Shown piece by piece: positions 15,861 to 23,461 of a stretch of DNA of 39,684 bases. The DNA lies in NCBI RefSeq assembly GCF_018614915.1, contig NZ_JAGGNU010000054.1:1-39684 (forward strand), in the 5' to 3' direction. The notes beneath the pieces were generated by a model that had not been told where the DNA came from, ran no database searches, and saw nothing but the letters and a program-made list of their open reading frames with translations. This stretch comes from Variovorax paradoxus. GTDB lineage: Bacteria > Pseudomonadota > Gammaproteobacteria > Burkholderiales > Burkholderiaceae_C. Position numbers and translations under genes: made by a program. The stretch's first letter is position 1. Each line of letters starts with the position of its first letter.

Positions 15861-16769
15861 ATGAAAGCCCTCGACTCGCTGCGCATCTTCGTCACCACCC
15901 AGAAGAAGGGCAGCCTCTCGGCCGCGGCCCGCAGCCTCAGCCTGTCTCCCGCCACCATCTCGCGGCGCATCAGTGCGCTGGAGGAGGAGCTCGGCGTGCA
16001 GCTCGTGGACCGCACCAGCCGCAACCTCAAGATGACCGAGGCGGGCCAGGCCTTCCTGGCGCGGGCCGAGGTGGTGCTGGAGGCCATGGCCGAGGCGGAG
16101 CAGGCCGCCCGCAACTCGCGCCAGCGGCCGGAGGGCCGGCTGCGGGTGCACTCGCGCACCCACATCGGGCTGCGCGTCGTGGCCCCGCTGCTGCCGCGCT
16201 TCGCCCTGCGCTACCCGGACATCCGCGTGGAGATCGAGCTCTCGGAGCATCCGGTCAACCTGGTGGAGCATGATTTCGACGTCGACATCCGCACCGGGGA
16301 ATCGAGCGACTCGGGCTTCGTCATCAAGCGGCTGCTGTCCAGCGACGAGGTGCTGGTGGCGAGCCCGGCCTTCCTGAAGGTGTATTCGCGCATCAAGCAT
16401 CCCACCGACCTGCCGCAGGTGCGCTGCCTCACCTACCGGCGCGAGCACGAGGCCACCAGCTGGAAGTACGTCGACGAACAGGGTGAGCAGCAGGAGCTGC
16501 CCATCCAGGGCGTGCTGAGCGCCAACAACGGCGAGCTGCTGCGGCTGGCCGCGATCGGCGGCATGGGCATCGCGCTGCTCTCGGAGCCCACGGTGCGCAG
16601 CAATCTGCAGGACGGCACGCTGGTGCGCTTGCTGCCGGACTACCGCTTTGCGGTGCGCGGCTTCTCCAACGGCATCTTCGCCGTCTTCCGCCAGAGCCGC
16701 GCGCTGCCGCTGAAGGTGCGCGCCTTCGTGGATTTCGTGGCCGAGGCGTTGCAGGAGGAAGGTCGCTAG
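15861..16769 (+). CDS. LysR-family transcriptional regulator
   Basis: A 302-residue LysR-type regulator of usual length. The N-terminal winged helix (residues about 1-60) reads FVTTQKKGSLSAAARSLSLSPATISRRISALEEELGVQLVDRTSRNLKMTEAG, the standard recognition helix and wing. The substrate-binding co-inducer domain spans about residues 90-295 (GRLRVHSRTHIGLRVVAPLLPRF, VDIRTGE, EVLVASPAFL, AAIGGMGIALLSE). It is divergent from the monooxygenase operon and convergent with the SMP-30 gene, with which it overlaps by 3 bp at the stops. It likely controls the operon in response to a pathway intermediate. The gene contributes no other domain. Confidence 0.95.
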   Translation: MKALDSLRIFVTTQKKGSLSAAARSLSLSPATISRRISALEEELGVQLVDRTSRNLKMTEAGQAFLARAEVVLEAMAEAEQAARNSRQRPEGRLRVHSRTHIGLRVVAPLLPRFALRYPDIRVEIELSEHPVNLVEHDFDVDIRTGESSDSGFVIKRLLSSDEVLVASPAFLKVYSRIKHPTDLPQVRCLTYRREHEATSWKYVDEQGEQQELPIQGVLSANNGELLRLAAIGGMGIALLSEPTVRSNLQDGTLVRLLPDYRFAVRGFSNGIFAVFRQSRALPLKVRAFVDFVAEALQEEGR

Positions 16770-17647
16770 GAGTCTGCGAAGCAGTGCGGCGGCCGGCCTG
16801 CCGCGGGCAGGCCTTCGATGAGGAAAAGACCCCCGTCCTGCTTCAGCCGTCCTTCGAGGCGCGTGCTGCGGGAGATCGTGGTCAGGTAGGCGCGGTCGAA
16901 ACGCGGCCCGCCGAAGCACAGGCTGCTCGGATAAGTGACAGGGAGATCCACCAGGCGCTCCAGCTCGCCGTCGGGGGCGAAGCGAGCGAGCTTGGCGGCA
17001 CGGGTGAGCACGGTCCAGAAGAAGCCCTGCGAGTCGACCGTTGCGCCATCGGGGCCGGAGTCGAAGCGTCCGGTCTCCACGAACACGCGCTTGTTGCGCA
17101 GCGGGCCGTGCGCGTCGTAGTCGTAGGCCCACACGGTGCGCTCGAGGCTGTCGGCGAGGTAGAGCGTTCGTCCGTCGGGGCTGAAGCAGGGGCCATTGGC
17201 GAATGCGATGTCATCGGCGAGCTGCTCCACGCTGCGGTCCGGCCGCAGGCGATACAGGCCACCCAGCACACGCTCGCCGGCTTGCCGATGGATGTGCATC
17301 GTCCCGGCGAGGAAGTTGCCCGCGGGGTCGCACTTGCCGTCGTTGAAACGCAGGTCCGGGTGGTCGACGCCGATACGGGCCAGGACCTCCAGCGTGCGGG
17401 AAGCGAAGTCGTAGCGGGCAAAGCTGTTCTTGAGCGCCACCACAACGGCATTGCTGCAGCACGGCGCGATCGATCCGACAGGCGCGGGCAACGCATGACG
17501 CTCCAGCGTGCCGGTCTCCGGGCGCAGCCGCCAAAGGGTGCCCACCAGCGCATCGATCCAGCAGATCGCCTGCGCGTCGGCATCCCAGCAGGGGCTCTCG
17601 CCCAGCTGGTCTTTCGTCTCTCCGATTCTCTCTATCTCCACGGTCAT
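16766..17647 (-). CDS. SMP-30/gluconolactonase-family protein
   Basis: A 293-residue six-bladed beta-propeller of the SMP-30/gluconolactonase family, usually a metal-dependent lactone hydrolase. Visible are GESPCWD near the start (metal-site Glu), LRFNDGKCDPAGNFLAGTM with the conserved Asn-Asp, FANGPCFSPDGRTLYLADS with Asn and the SPDG turn, and PDGATVDSQGFFW. Length and motifs are complete. The start MTVEIERIG fits family members, but there is no clear Shine-Dalgarno upstream of 17647, so translation may be leaderless or start nearby. It is divergent from the CoA-transferase across a 105-bp gap holding a strong dyad. A lactone product of the monooxygenase would be a sensible substrate, but this is inference. 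Confidence 0.9.
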   Translation of the reverse strand: MTVEIERIGETKDQLGESPCWDADAQAICWIDALVGTLWRLRPETGTLERHALPAPVGSIAPCCSNAVVVALKNSFARYDFASRTLEVLARIGVDHPDLRFNDGKCDPAGNFLAGTMHIHRQAGERVLGGLYRLRPDRSVEQLADDIAFANGPCFSPDGRTLYLADSLERTVWAYDYDAHGPLRNKRVFVETGRFDSGPDGATVDSQGFFWTVLTRAAKLARFAPDGELERLVDLPVTYPSSLCFGGPRFDRAYLTTISRSTRLEGRLKQDGGLFLIEGLPAAGRPPHCFADS

Positions 17648-17690
17648 GGGCGCAGTGTGCTGGCCGCGCCGGCACAGCGACGCCCGGGCC

Positions 17691-17745
17691 TGCAAAGCTG
17701 CTTTGCAGCTGCTGCAGTTGCGGCCGAGCTTCTGTCTCCTAGAGT
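17691..17745 (+). promoter_or_regulatory. Dyad and -35/-10 promoter of the CoA-transferase gene
   Basis: A perfect dyad TGCAAAG-CTG-CTTTGCA occupies 17691-17707. Downstream lie TTGCGG (17718-17723) and TAGAGT (17740-17745) with a 16-bp spacer, a plausible sigma-70 promoter reading toward the CoA-transferase. Dyad centre to -10 start is 41 bp, the same as at 19019-19072. The site also lies 44 bp from the divergent SMP-30 start, so it may serve both genes. Confidence 0.65.
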
Positions 17746-17752
17746 GCCGCGC

Positions 17753-18979
17753 ATGAATCAACGAGCCCCACTCCCCCCGCCCCTGCAGGGCATCCGCGTC
17801 ATCGAGCTGGGCAACTACATCGCCGGCCCGGGCACCGCCATGGCCCTGGGCGACCTGGGCGCCGAGGTGGTGAAGATCGAATCGCTCGAAGGCGACGCCG
17901 CTCGCACGACCGGCCCCTTCGGCATGGCCATGCTGCGGGCCTACAACCGCAGCAAGAAATCGATCGCGCTGGACCTGCGCCAGCCGCGCGGCGTGGAGAT
18001 TGCGCGCCGCCTGATCGCCAAGGCCGACGTCCTGGTGCAGAACCTGCGCCCCGGCGCCGCGCAGTCGCTGGGGCTGGGCGCCGACATCTTGCGGGACGCG
18101 CATCCGGATCTGGTGTACGTGTCCATCGCCGGTTTTCCAGCCAGCTCGCCCTCGCGCGACCGGCCCGGCTATGACATCGCGGCGCAGGCCGAGAGCGGCC
18201 TCATGTCCGTGACGGGCGAACCCGACGGCCTGCCGCAGAAAGTGGGCGCCACCATCATCGACGTCGCAAGCACCCAGGTGGCGGCGCAGGCGGTGCTCGC
18301 CGCCCTCTTCCGCCGCGCGCGCACCGGCATCGGCGAAACCATCCGCGTCTCGCTGCTGGAAGTGGCGCTCAGCCTGCAGTTGCCCAACTGGAGCGACTAC
18401 CTGGTGCGCGGCGTCGAGCCCACCCGCAGCGGCGACGGCCAGCCCTTGGCCGCCCCCGCGGCGGACATTTTCCGCACCCGCGATGGCATGGTCGTGGTCT
18501 CCGCCTACGTGCCCGCGCACTGGGCGCGCTTGTGCAAGACGATCGGTGCGCCGGAACTGGCGAACGATCCGCGCTTTAACACCAACGAGCTGCGAGTGGC
18601 GAACCGGGCTGCGATGAAGGCTGCGGTGGCAGAGAAGCTCGCGCGCCTGGGCACCGTGGAATGCGTGGAGCTCCTCACCAGCGCCAACATCGTCGTCGCT
18701 GTCGTGCGCAGCTATTCCAGCGCGCTGGCGAGCGAGGATTTTCGGGCGAGCGGGATGGTCGTGGACGTTGCGACGAACGGCAGCGCACCGGGCTACACAA
18801 GCTTCGGACTGCCGTACGAGATGTGCGACACGCCGAGGCGCGCCACGCTGGCGGCGCCGGCCCATGGGGCGCATACCGAAGAGGTCCTGCGCGAAGCGGG
18901 CTACGCGGATGCCGAGATCGGCGCCTTGCATGAGGCCGGCGTGATCAAGAGCGCTACGGATCGCGTCGTCCCCACCTAG
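17753..18979 (+). CDS. CaiB/BaiF family (class III) CoA-transferase
   Basis: A 408-residue class III CoA-transferase, which moves CoA between carboxylic acids through an aspartyl-CoA anhydride. Recognisable are GIRVIELGNYIAGPGTAMALGDLGAEVVKIE at the N-terminus, NRSKKSIALDLRQPRG, DVLVQNLRPG, and RPGYDIAAQAESGLMSVTGE, where the Asp is the expected nucleophile. The C-terminal half (FRTRDGMVVVSAYV, WARLCKTIGAPELANDPRF) is standard. It is full length. It probably feeds the carboxylic substrate into the CoA pathway, as an alternative to the ATP-using ligase at 8516. ATG 17753 sits close to the -10 box, so the leader is very short. Confidence 0.93.
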   Translation: MNQRAPLPPPLQGIRVIELGNYIAGPGTAMALGDLGAEVVKIESLEGDAARTTGPFGMAMLRAYNRSKKSIALDLRQPRGVEIARRLIAKADVLVQNLRPGAAQSLGLGADILRDAHPDLVYVSIAGFPASSPSRDRPGYDIAAQAESGLMSVTGEPDGLPQKVGATIIDVASTQVAAQAVLAALFRRARTGIGETIRVSLLEVALSLQLPNWSDYLVRGVEPTRSGDGQPLAAPAADIFRTRDGMVVVSAYVPAHWARLCKTIGAPELANDPRFNTNELRVANRAAMKAAVAEKLARLGTVECVELLTSANIVVAVVRSYSSALASEDFRASGMVVDVATNGSAPGYTSFGLPYEMCDTPRRATLAAPAHGAHTEEVLREAGYADAEIGALHEAGVIKSATDRVVPT

Positions 18980-19018
18980 GCGGTGCAAGCCGGCGCGCGG
19001 CAGTGCGTGCAGGAGGCG

Positions 19019-19072
19019 GAAAGCATCTTTTCACTCCTTGCAGTTCCGGCCCTGTGCCCTCGAACTAGACTG
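19019..19072 (+). promoter_or_regulatory. Dyad and -35/-10 promoter of the Bug receptor gene
   Basis: The perfect dyad GAAAAG-CAT-CTTTTC lies at 19019-19033. TTCCGG (19045-19050) and TAGACT (19067-19072) follow with a 16-bp spacer. The element TGCAGTTSCGGCC-N13-CTAGAST (19040-19072) also occurs before the CoA-transferase (17713-17745) with identical spacing. This points to shared regulation of the two genes. Confidence 0.65.
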
Positions 19073-19112
19073 AATTCAGCGAGTCCTACCCTGGACCGAA
19101 CAAGGAGACAAA

Positions 19113-20069
19113 GTGAGCTACCGGAAATTCATCGTAGGCCTGCTGATCGGGGCCTCTGCGATCGGCTCGGCACTTGCCCAGCAGGTCACCCGCATCGTCG
19201 TGCCTTTCGCCGCAGGCGGCGGCACCGACCAGTACTGCCGCATCCTGGCCCAGGAGCTCAGCAAGCGCGGAACGAATGTCATCATCGAGAACAGGCCCGG
19301 CGCCAGCGGCATCATCGCCGCCGACTACGTGGCCCGCGCCAAGCCGGACGGGCAGACGGTGCTGGTGTCGTCGCTCGGCACCCTGGCCAACAACAGCGTG
19401 CTGTACGAGAAGCTGCCCTATGACCCGGTGAAGGACTTCGCGCCGGTCACGCAGATCGCCTACCAACCCGCCATCATCGTGGGCCGGGCCGACCTGCCGT
19501 ACAAGAACATCAAGGAAATGGTCGAGTACGCGAAGAAGAATCCCGGCAAGATCAACCGCGGCTCTCCCGGCGCCGCCATCCTGACCAATCTGGCGCCGAT
19601 GGTCTTCGAGAAGAACGCCGGCATCAGCGCCACGCACATCCCCTTCAACGGCGACACCCCCGCAGTGCAGGCGCTGCTGGGCGACCAGATCGACATCCAC
19701 GGCACCTCCATCACCGGCTCACTGCCCTACATCAAGGCCGGCAAGCTGCGCGTACTGGGGGTGATGGATACCAAGCGCCTGCCCCAGGTGCCCGACGCGC
19801 CCACCTTCCAGGAGCAGGGCCACGACATGGTGGCCACGCTGTGGTATTCGCTGTCGGTGCCGGCGGCCACGCCCAGGGACGCGATAGACCGGCTCAACAA
19901 GGCCGTGAACCAGGTGATCGCCGATCCGGAATTCGTGGCCAGGGCCCGCGCCATCGGCATGGAGCCCCGCGGCGGCACACCGGAAGAACTGTCGAAGTTC
20001 GTCAAGGTCGAGTCCGACCGCTGGCTACCGGTGCTGCAGAGCCTTAATCTGCCGAAGCAGGCGCATTGA
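19113..20069 (+). CDS. Bug-family tripartite tricarboxylate transporter receptor
   Basis: A 318-residue periplasmic solute-binding protein of the Bug/TctC family. A signal peptide covers residues 1-22 (IVGLLIGASAIGSALAQ). The mature part begins VTRIVVPFAAGGGTDQYCRILA, the typical ligand-pocket strand-turn of the family, followed by VIIENRPGASGIIAADYVA and the later LRVLGVMDTKRLP...PDAPTFQE motifs. The start is GTG 19113 with AAGGAG 6 nt upstream. Membrane partners TctA/TctB are not in the window, as is common for orphan Bug genes. It follows the CoA-transferase and shares its promoter architecture, so it probably captures the substrate or a related carboxylate. Confidence 0.95.
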   Translation: MSYRKFIVGLLIGASAIGSALAQQVTRIVVPFAAGGGTDQYCRILAQELSKRGTNVIIENRPGASGIIAADYVARAKPDGQTVLVSSLGTLANNSVLYEKLPYDPVKDFAPVTQIAYQPAIIVGRADLPYKNIKEMVEYAKKNPGKINRGSPGAAILTNLAPMVFEKNAGISATHIPFNGDTPAVQALLGDQIDIHGTSITGSLPYIKAGKLRVLGVMDTKRLPQVPDAPTFQEQGHDMVATLWYSLSVPAATPRDAIDRLNKAVNQVIADPEFVARARAIGMEPRGGTPEELSKFVKVESDRWLPVLQSLNLPKQAH

Positions 20070-20094
20070 TCGCGGTTTTCGGTGGGCAAGGGGC

Positions 20095-20117
20095 AAAAAA
20101 ATAGCCCCTTGCGGGGC
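20095..20117 (-). terminator. Rho-independent terminator (minus orientation)
   Basis: The stem GCCCC-TTGC-GGGGC (20104-20117) is flanked at 20095-20101 by seven A, so on the minus strand the hairpin is followed by a run of T, as in an intrinsic terminator. It lies 23 bp after the stop of the broken minus-strand gene at 20140. In the plus direction the tail is poor (CATTCTT), so for the Bug gene it would be a weak terminator. Confidence 0.7.
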
Positions 20118-20139
20118 CATTCTTGGAGGAGGGAGGGAT

Positions 20140-20640
20140 TCACATTGGGCAGTCTTTGAGCTCGGGCTCGTCGAGGTAGCGCCAACGCAACTGCCGAGGG
20201 AGATGCTCGCCCGGAGCGGGCGAGCGCAGAGACCGTCCTTAGCCGCGCCCGATCTCCGCCGATTCGTCTACAGGTGAGGTCTCGCGGCCCATCAGTACCA
20301 GGCTTGCGTGATGCGCCGCTTTACTCGCTGCTTCAGCGCCGTTGGCAAGCGCCATCAACTTTCGCGCGCCGTCGCGATGGGACAAATGAGGTCTTCGTCC
20401 ATGAGCGCCAGCGTCACTTCAAGGGCAGCATGGGCACATATAGATCGATGCCCGTGTACGGTTGAACAGGGCAGTGTCGTCATGAACCCGCAATTCCGCC
20501 TCCTGTTTCATCGGCGGAAGGCCAGCCAAATCAGTCGGGGCGAAGTACGGAACGGGGTTCTTGCTAAGCGCCCGATTCGCGAGGACCGCTTCGATCGCGA
20601 CGCGGGCATCGTCGATCATTTCTGGTTCATCTGACAGCAT
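20140..20640 (-). pseudogene. Broken minus-strand gene, unidentified
   Basis: From ATG 20640 (GGAG 8 nt upstream) to TGA 20140 the same frame runs for 167 codons, interrupted by stops at 20419-20421 and 20239-20241. The first 73 residues (MLSDEPEMIDDARVAIEAVL...PVPYFAPTDLAG) and the last part (KLMALANGAEAASKAAHHASLVLMG, then RQLRWRYLDEPELKDCPM) look like real protein. Between them another frame (AALEVTLALMDEDLICPIATA) reads more naturally, so compensating frameshifts are likely. A terminator follows. I do not recognise the family. Alternatively the first 73 codons could be an intact small gene. Confidence 0.45.
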
Positions 20641-20657
20641 TTCGATGCTCCGAAAAT

Positions 20658-21019
20658 GTGGTTGACGAACGCGATGACGAACAGTCTGCCCCCTCGCTCG
20701 CATACACGGTATTGTCCTCGCTGGCCGAGCGAAAGCGGCGGCCTCCCTTCATTTGCGGATTGCTTCTCCTGCCTCTGATTTGCATTGCAGAGTCAACCTC
20801 GACGGCGAACAGAGCGACGGCCAGCCTCGGTTTCCGGGTGGTCGTTCCTGTCGAATACCGTGTCCTACAGGTGACGAGCATGGATACGATTACCGCATCT
20901 GGACCAACGCGAAATCGGTCGTCATCAATGGTCGCGAGTACCGACTCAGCCGCGTCGGGGAGACGACGCTGACGATCCCGGGGGCGCCGAACGAGTTGTT
21001 CATCGTTCACGGGCTATAG
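20658..21019 (+). pseudogene. Frameshifted small secreted protein
   Basis: Two overlapping frames together describe one exported protein. The first, from about 20658 (GTG), has a signal-like segment PPFICGLLLLPLICIAES and then TASLGFRVVVPVEYRVLQV. The second begins near 20875 and continues GYDYRIWTNAKSVVINGREYRLSRVGETTLTIPGAPNELFIVHGL to the stop at 21019. The shift falls around 20870-20885. The second part is a believable beta-rich domain. It is divergent from the broken gene at 20140-20640. I do not recognise a named family; a sequencing error could also explain the frame change. Confidence 0.45.
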
Positions 21020-21441
21020 GCAGGTACGAACGGAAGGTCGGGCCGCGAGGCGAAGCAGGAATGCGTTGTGGGCCGTCGACTACACGGTCCCGTCATTTCG
21101 GAAAACGAAAGACTTCTTCGGCGTCGAGGCATTCTCGTTCACTGCCAACGAATAGACGTCCGAATCAACCTCTGCGCCGTCGTCTATTCGCATGATCGTA
21201 GCGACCTTGAAGGAATTCTCTTGCCGCCGCAAGGCTGGCCAAAAAGGCGCAAAGTGCCTCGAGGAGTATTGGTCGTTTGTCCTCGGAAGGCGTGCGTTTG
21301 GCAACTATCCTACTGGCGATGTCGCCACCGGCTCACTGACGCGGGCACGCGAGGGGGATAGATTGCGCAAACTGACGCGAACGCGCGGCGCCTCTATGGC
21401 TTCCCTGCCAAGCCGCGAGGCATTAGCGAGAAAGGATCGGA
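21020..21441. other. 422 bp without a confident gene
   Basis: One plus frame from about 21026 to a stop near 21154 reads ALWAVDYTVPSFRKTKDFFG and ends in FSFTANE, which looks like the tail of a protein. The opposite strand (21304 to 21080) also gives a fairly natural sequence ending KSFVFRNDGTV. Neither has a ribosome site or a recognisable domain. This may be gene debris like its surroundings. Confidence 0.3.
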
Positions 21442-21933
21442 ATGGGACAAGCTCTAACCGATCGGGAAACCGTGGCTGGCGTTCTTGCCATGCTGGTACG
21501 TGAGCGTTGCGCAACAGCCAGTGGCCGCAAGACTTCGCGCACCGGGCTCCAATCCAGCATTCCAGTGAGCGAGCGCCCTTCCGTGCGACGCGGCCTCGAC
21601 GCCCTTGTCGAGCGAGGCATTTTGGCGATGAACGGCGAGGACATTGGGTTCACATCGAAGGGGAAGGTGTTCCTTGCCCACATTCAACGCGCGAACGACA
21701 TAGCCCCTACGAACTACGAGCAGGACGAAAGCGATCCAGCGGTGCTGGCGCACTTTTTGACGTTGATCGAAGACGACCCGCGCTTCGAGCCGGGGAGACC
21801 CTTGGACGAGGTTCGAATGCTGCCAGCGAGGATTGATGGTTTTCGTAAGGCCCGTAACTCACGCGTTGGTAAGAAATGGCTCGTGCTCGGCGGCTTGGCC
21901 GCTGCCGTGGCCGCGTTCACGGTAATGCGATAG
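21442..21933 (+). CDS. Hypothetical protein with winged-helix-like N-terminus and C-terminal TM segment
   Basis: A 163-residue protein. Residues about 5-78 (TDRETVAGVLAMLVRERC...RPSVRRGLDALVERGILAMNGEDIGFTSKGKVFLAHI) have the helix-helix-wing character of a winged helix, though no known family is recognised. A middle acidic part (YEQDESDPAVLAHFLTLIEDDP) follows, and the C-terminus has a hydrophobic helix after a basic motif (KKWLVLGGLAAAVAAFTVM), so it may be tail-anchored. AAGGA lies 6 nt before the ATG. It stands directly beside the IS21 remnant. Function unknown. Confidence 0.55.
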   Translation: MGQALTDRETVAGVLAMLVRERCATASGRKTSRTGLQSSIPVSERPSVRRGLDALVERGILAMNGEDIGFTSKGKVFLAHIQRANDIAPTNYEQDESDPAVLAHFLTLIEDDPRFEPGRPLDEVRMLPARIDGFRKARNSRVGKKWLVLGGLAAAVAAFTVMR

Positions 21934-22005
21934 CCCAGATGCGGCAGCCGTTGTGATCGTCGGCAACGATGAAAACCCACGGTGTTTGAGCGCGACACTG
22001 CGCAT

Positions 22006-22068
22006 TTCAGCGATCGTGGACGCTGGATTCAGCGTGATCGCGAACGGTGTTTCAGAGTGATCGTGAAC
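22006..22068. repeat. Three tandem IS21 end repeats
   Basis: Copies are TTCAGCGATCGTGGAC (22006-22021), TTCAGCGTGATCGCGAAC (22028-22045) and TTCAGAGTGATCGTGAAC (22051-22068), starting 22 and 23 bp apart, about two helical turns. This spacing would place bound IstA on one DNA face. Confidence 0.75.
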
Positions 22069-22319
22069 AATCACGGAAGCACGCGAGTGAAGGGGTTCAT
22101 CGTATCTCAGTCGTCCGCGATCGCGGTGAAGCGTCGAGCGTTGTCCGCCGGCGAGCATCGCCGGGGTGGTCAAGGCGGCGCCGAAGGCGGTGTGGACTGG
22201 GTTCTCTACAGCGCAGGCTTGTCCACGGCGGCGGGCGTCGCTTGCGACCAACGACCGCCGCGGTGGGCAAGCCGTGTTCGGCGCCGTGGCGGTGCTGCTG
22301 CACGATCTGCGCGAAGCGG

Positions 22320-22817
22320 TCATGGCATCACCTGCTTCCTGCGCATCGACTCGCCCTTGAGCGCGATCTTGTGCGCTGCGTGCACGATGCGATCCAGGAT
22401 CGCATCGGCCAGCGTGGGGTCGTTCAGCCATTCGTGCCACGCACTCACTGGCAACTGGCTGGTGATCAGCGTGGCGCGCGTGCCCACGCGGTCGTCCAGC
22501 AGTTCCCGCAGGTCGTTGCGTTCGGCTGCCGTGACCGGCGCGATCGCGAAGTCGTCGATGGCCAGGAGGTCGATGCGAGCCAGTTGTGCGAGACGCCGGC
22601 CGAAGCTGCCGTCGCCATGCGCCACCCGCAGTTCTTCGAGCAGACGCGGCGCGCGCATGTACAGCACCGTGAAGCCCGAGCGCGCGGCCTGCTGCGCCAG
22701 CGCACACGCCAACCAGGTCTTCCCGACTCCGGTCGCTCCTGTGATCAGGACGCAGCGGCCGTGACGCAGCCAATCGCAGCCGGCCAACGCGGTGACGAGG
22801 CTGCGATCGAGCCCGCG
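22320..22817 (-). pseudogene. istB: Truncated istB, IS21 helper ATPase
   Basis: About 165 C-terminal residues of the IstB AAA+ ATPase that assists the IstA transposase. Visible are RGLDRSLVTALAGCDWL, Walker A GATGVGKT, ACALAQQAARSGF, the signature RLLEELRVAHGDGSFGRRL, Walker B IDLLAIDDF, a TSQLPVSAWHEW sensor region, ADAILDRIVHAAHKIALKGESMR and a natural stop. Complete IstB has roughly 250-265 residues, so the first 85 or so are missing. The break is at about 22817, just before RGLDRS, where trbI sequence begins. The frame is otherwise intact, but no start codon or ribosome site of its own is present. Confidence 0.9.
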
Positions 22818-22981
22818 CGAACCGCAATCACGATGCGGTTGCCGTCGGTGCGGCTCTCGGGCGCCGCCAGCCCGGCGCCCACACCCAGCAGCGTGGACAG
22901 CGCCGCCCCGATCAGGATGCGGTCCCAATGCCAATCGATGCCATCCTCCAGTCCCGCATAGCCAGCCGGATCGATGTAATC
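22818..22981 (-). pseudogene. trbI: trbI fragment, conjugation protein
   Basis: About 54 codons of a TrbI/VirB10-type conjugative transfer protein: DPAGYAGLEDGIDWHWDRI, then GAALSTLLGVGAGLAAPESR, then DGNRIVIAVR. These match the C-terminal part of TrbI, the inner-to-outer membrane channel component, of the kind carried by Tn4371-like integrative elements and IncP plasmids. Both ends are cut: istB joins at 22817 and a plus-strand galactose-oxidase-type fragment joins near 22976. It is evidence that a conjugative element once occupied this place. Confidence 0.75.
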
Positions 22982-23266
22982 TCAGCCGCGCCTGCGACCG
23001 TCAACTATGGCACCACGTTCAACATCAACACGCCCAACGCTGCCGACGTAACCAAGGTGGTTCTGCTGCGCTCCGGTACGGTGACGCACGGCTTCAACAT
23101 GTCACAGCGCGGCCTCGAGTGTGTCGTGAGTGGCATTGGGGCCGGAGTGATCAATGCGGACATGCCATCGGACGCCGATCTTGCGCCGCCAGGCTGGTGC
23201 TTGCTGTTCATCCTTAACGCCGGTCGCGTTCCTTCGGTGGGGCGCTGGGTGCGGGGAACTGCGTGA
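22976..23266 (+). pseudogene. Galactose-oxidase-like C-terminal domain fragment (DUF1929)
   Basis: About 96 codons that match the Ig-like C-terminal domain of galactose oxidase/glyoxal oxidase proteins: VISAAPATVNYGTTFNINTP, then VVLLRSGTVTHGFNMSQRGLE, then ADLAPPGWCLLFILN, GRVPSVGRWVR and a stop. In full-length enzymes the His of the VTHxxNMxQR segment binds copper. The N-terminal kelch propeller with the Tyr-Cys cofactor is missing; sequence before about 22976 belongs to trbI on the other strand. The 3' end is natural. No start or ribosome site of its own is seen, so it is a remnant. Confidence 0.8.
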
Positions 23267-23461
23267 CTCCATTGAGCTATCGACCCGCGCCCAGCACTTC
23301 GCCTTCGACCTAGGGCCAAGCGGTCCCACGGTTGAACCTTGCCATAGGTGAACTGGTACGGTGGCGCGGCGCCTGGCTGGCGCCGCTCGGCTGGCTCGTG
23401 AGACCGCGTCGTCGACCTGATCTCGGCGCGTTGCCAATCTGACTCGACCGATAAGCAGTGC

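Larger units (their letters stand above)
21983..22817 (-). mobile_element. IS21-family element, right-end remnant
   Basis: The remnant consists of the end of istB plus about 330 bp up to a probable tip beginning TGTTTGAGCGCGACAC at 21983. Next to the tip are three repeats of a TTCAGNGTGATCGNGAAC type (22006-22068), as expected for the multiple transposase-binding sites inside IS21-family ends. The istA gene, the N-terminal part of istB and the left end are missing; at 22817 the sequence changes abruptly into a trbI fragment. The element is not mobile by itself. Confidence 0.75.

Noticed and set aside
16784..17752. N-terminal extension of the CoA-transferase frame
   Set aside because: It is antisense to the SMP-30 gene and lies upstream of the identified promoter; the family start is at 17753.
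17648..18988. Long upstream extension of the SMP-30 frame
   Set aside because: It is antisense to the CoA-transferase; family similarity starts at 17647.
23267..23461. Possible transposase scrap between the galactose-oxidase fragment and the SGNH hydrolase
   Set aside because: Short minus frames here look partly natural, but no motif of a known transposase could be made out.
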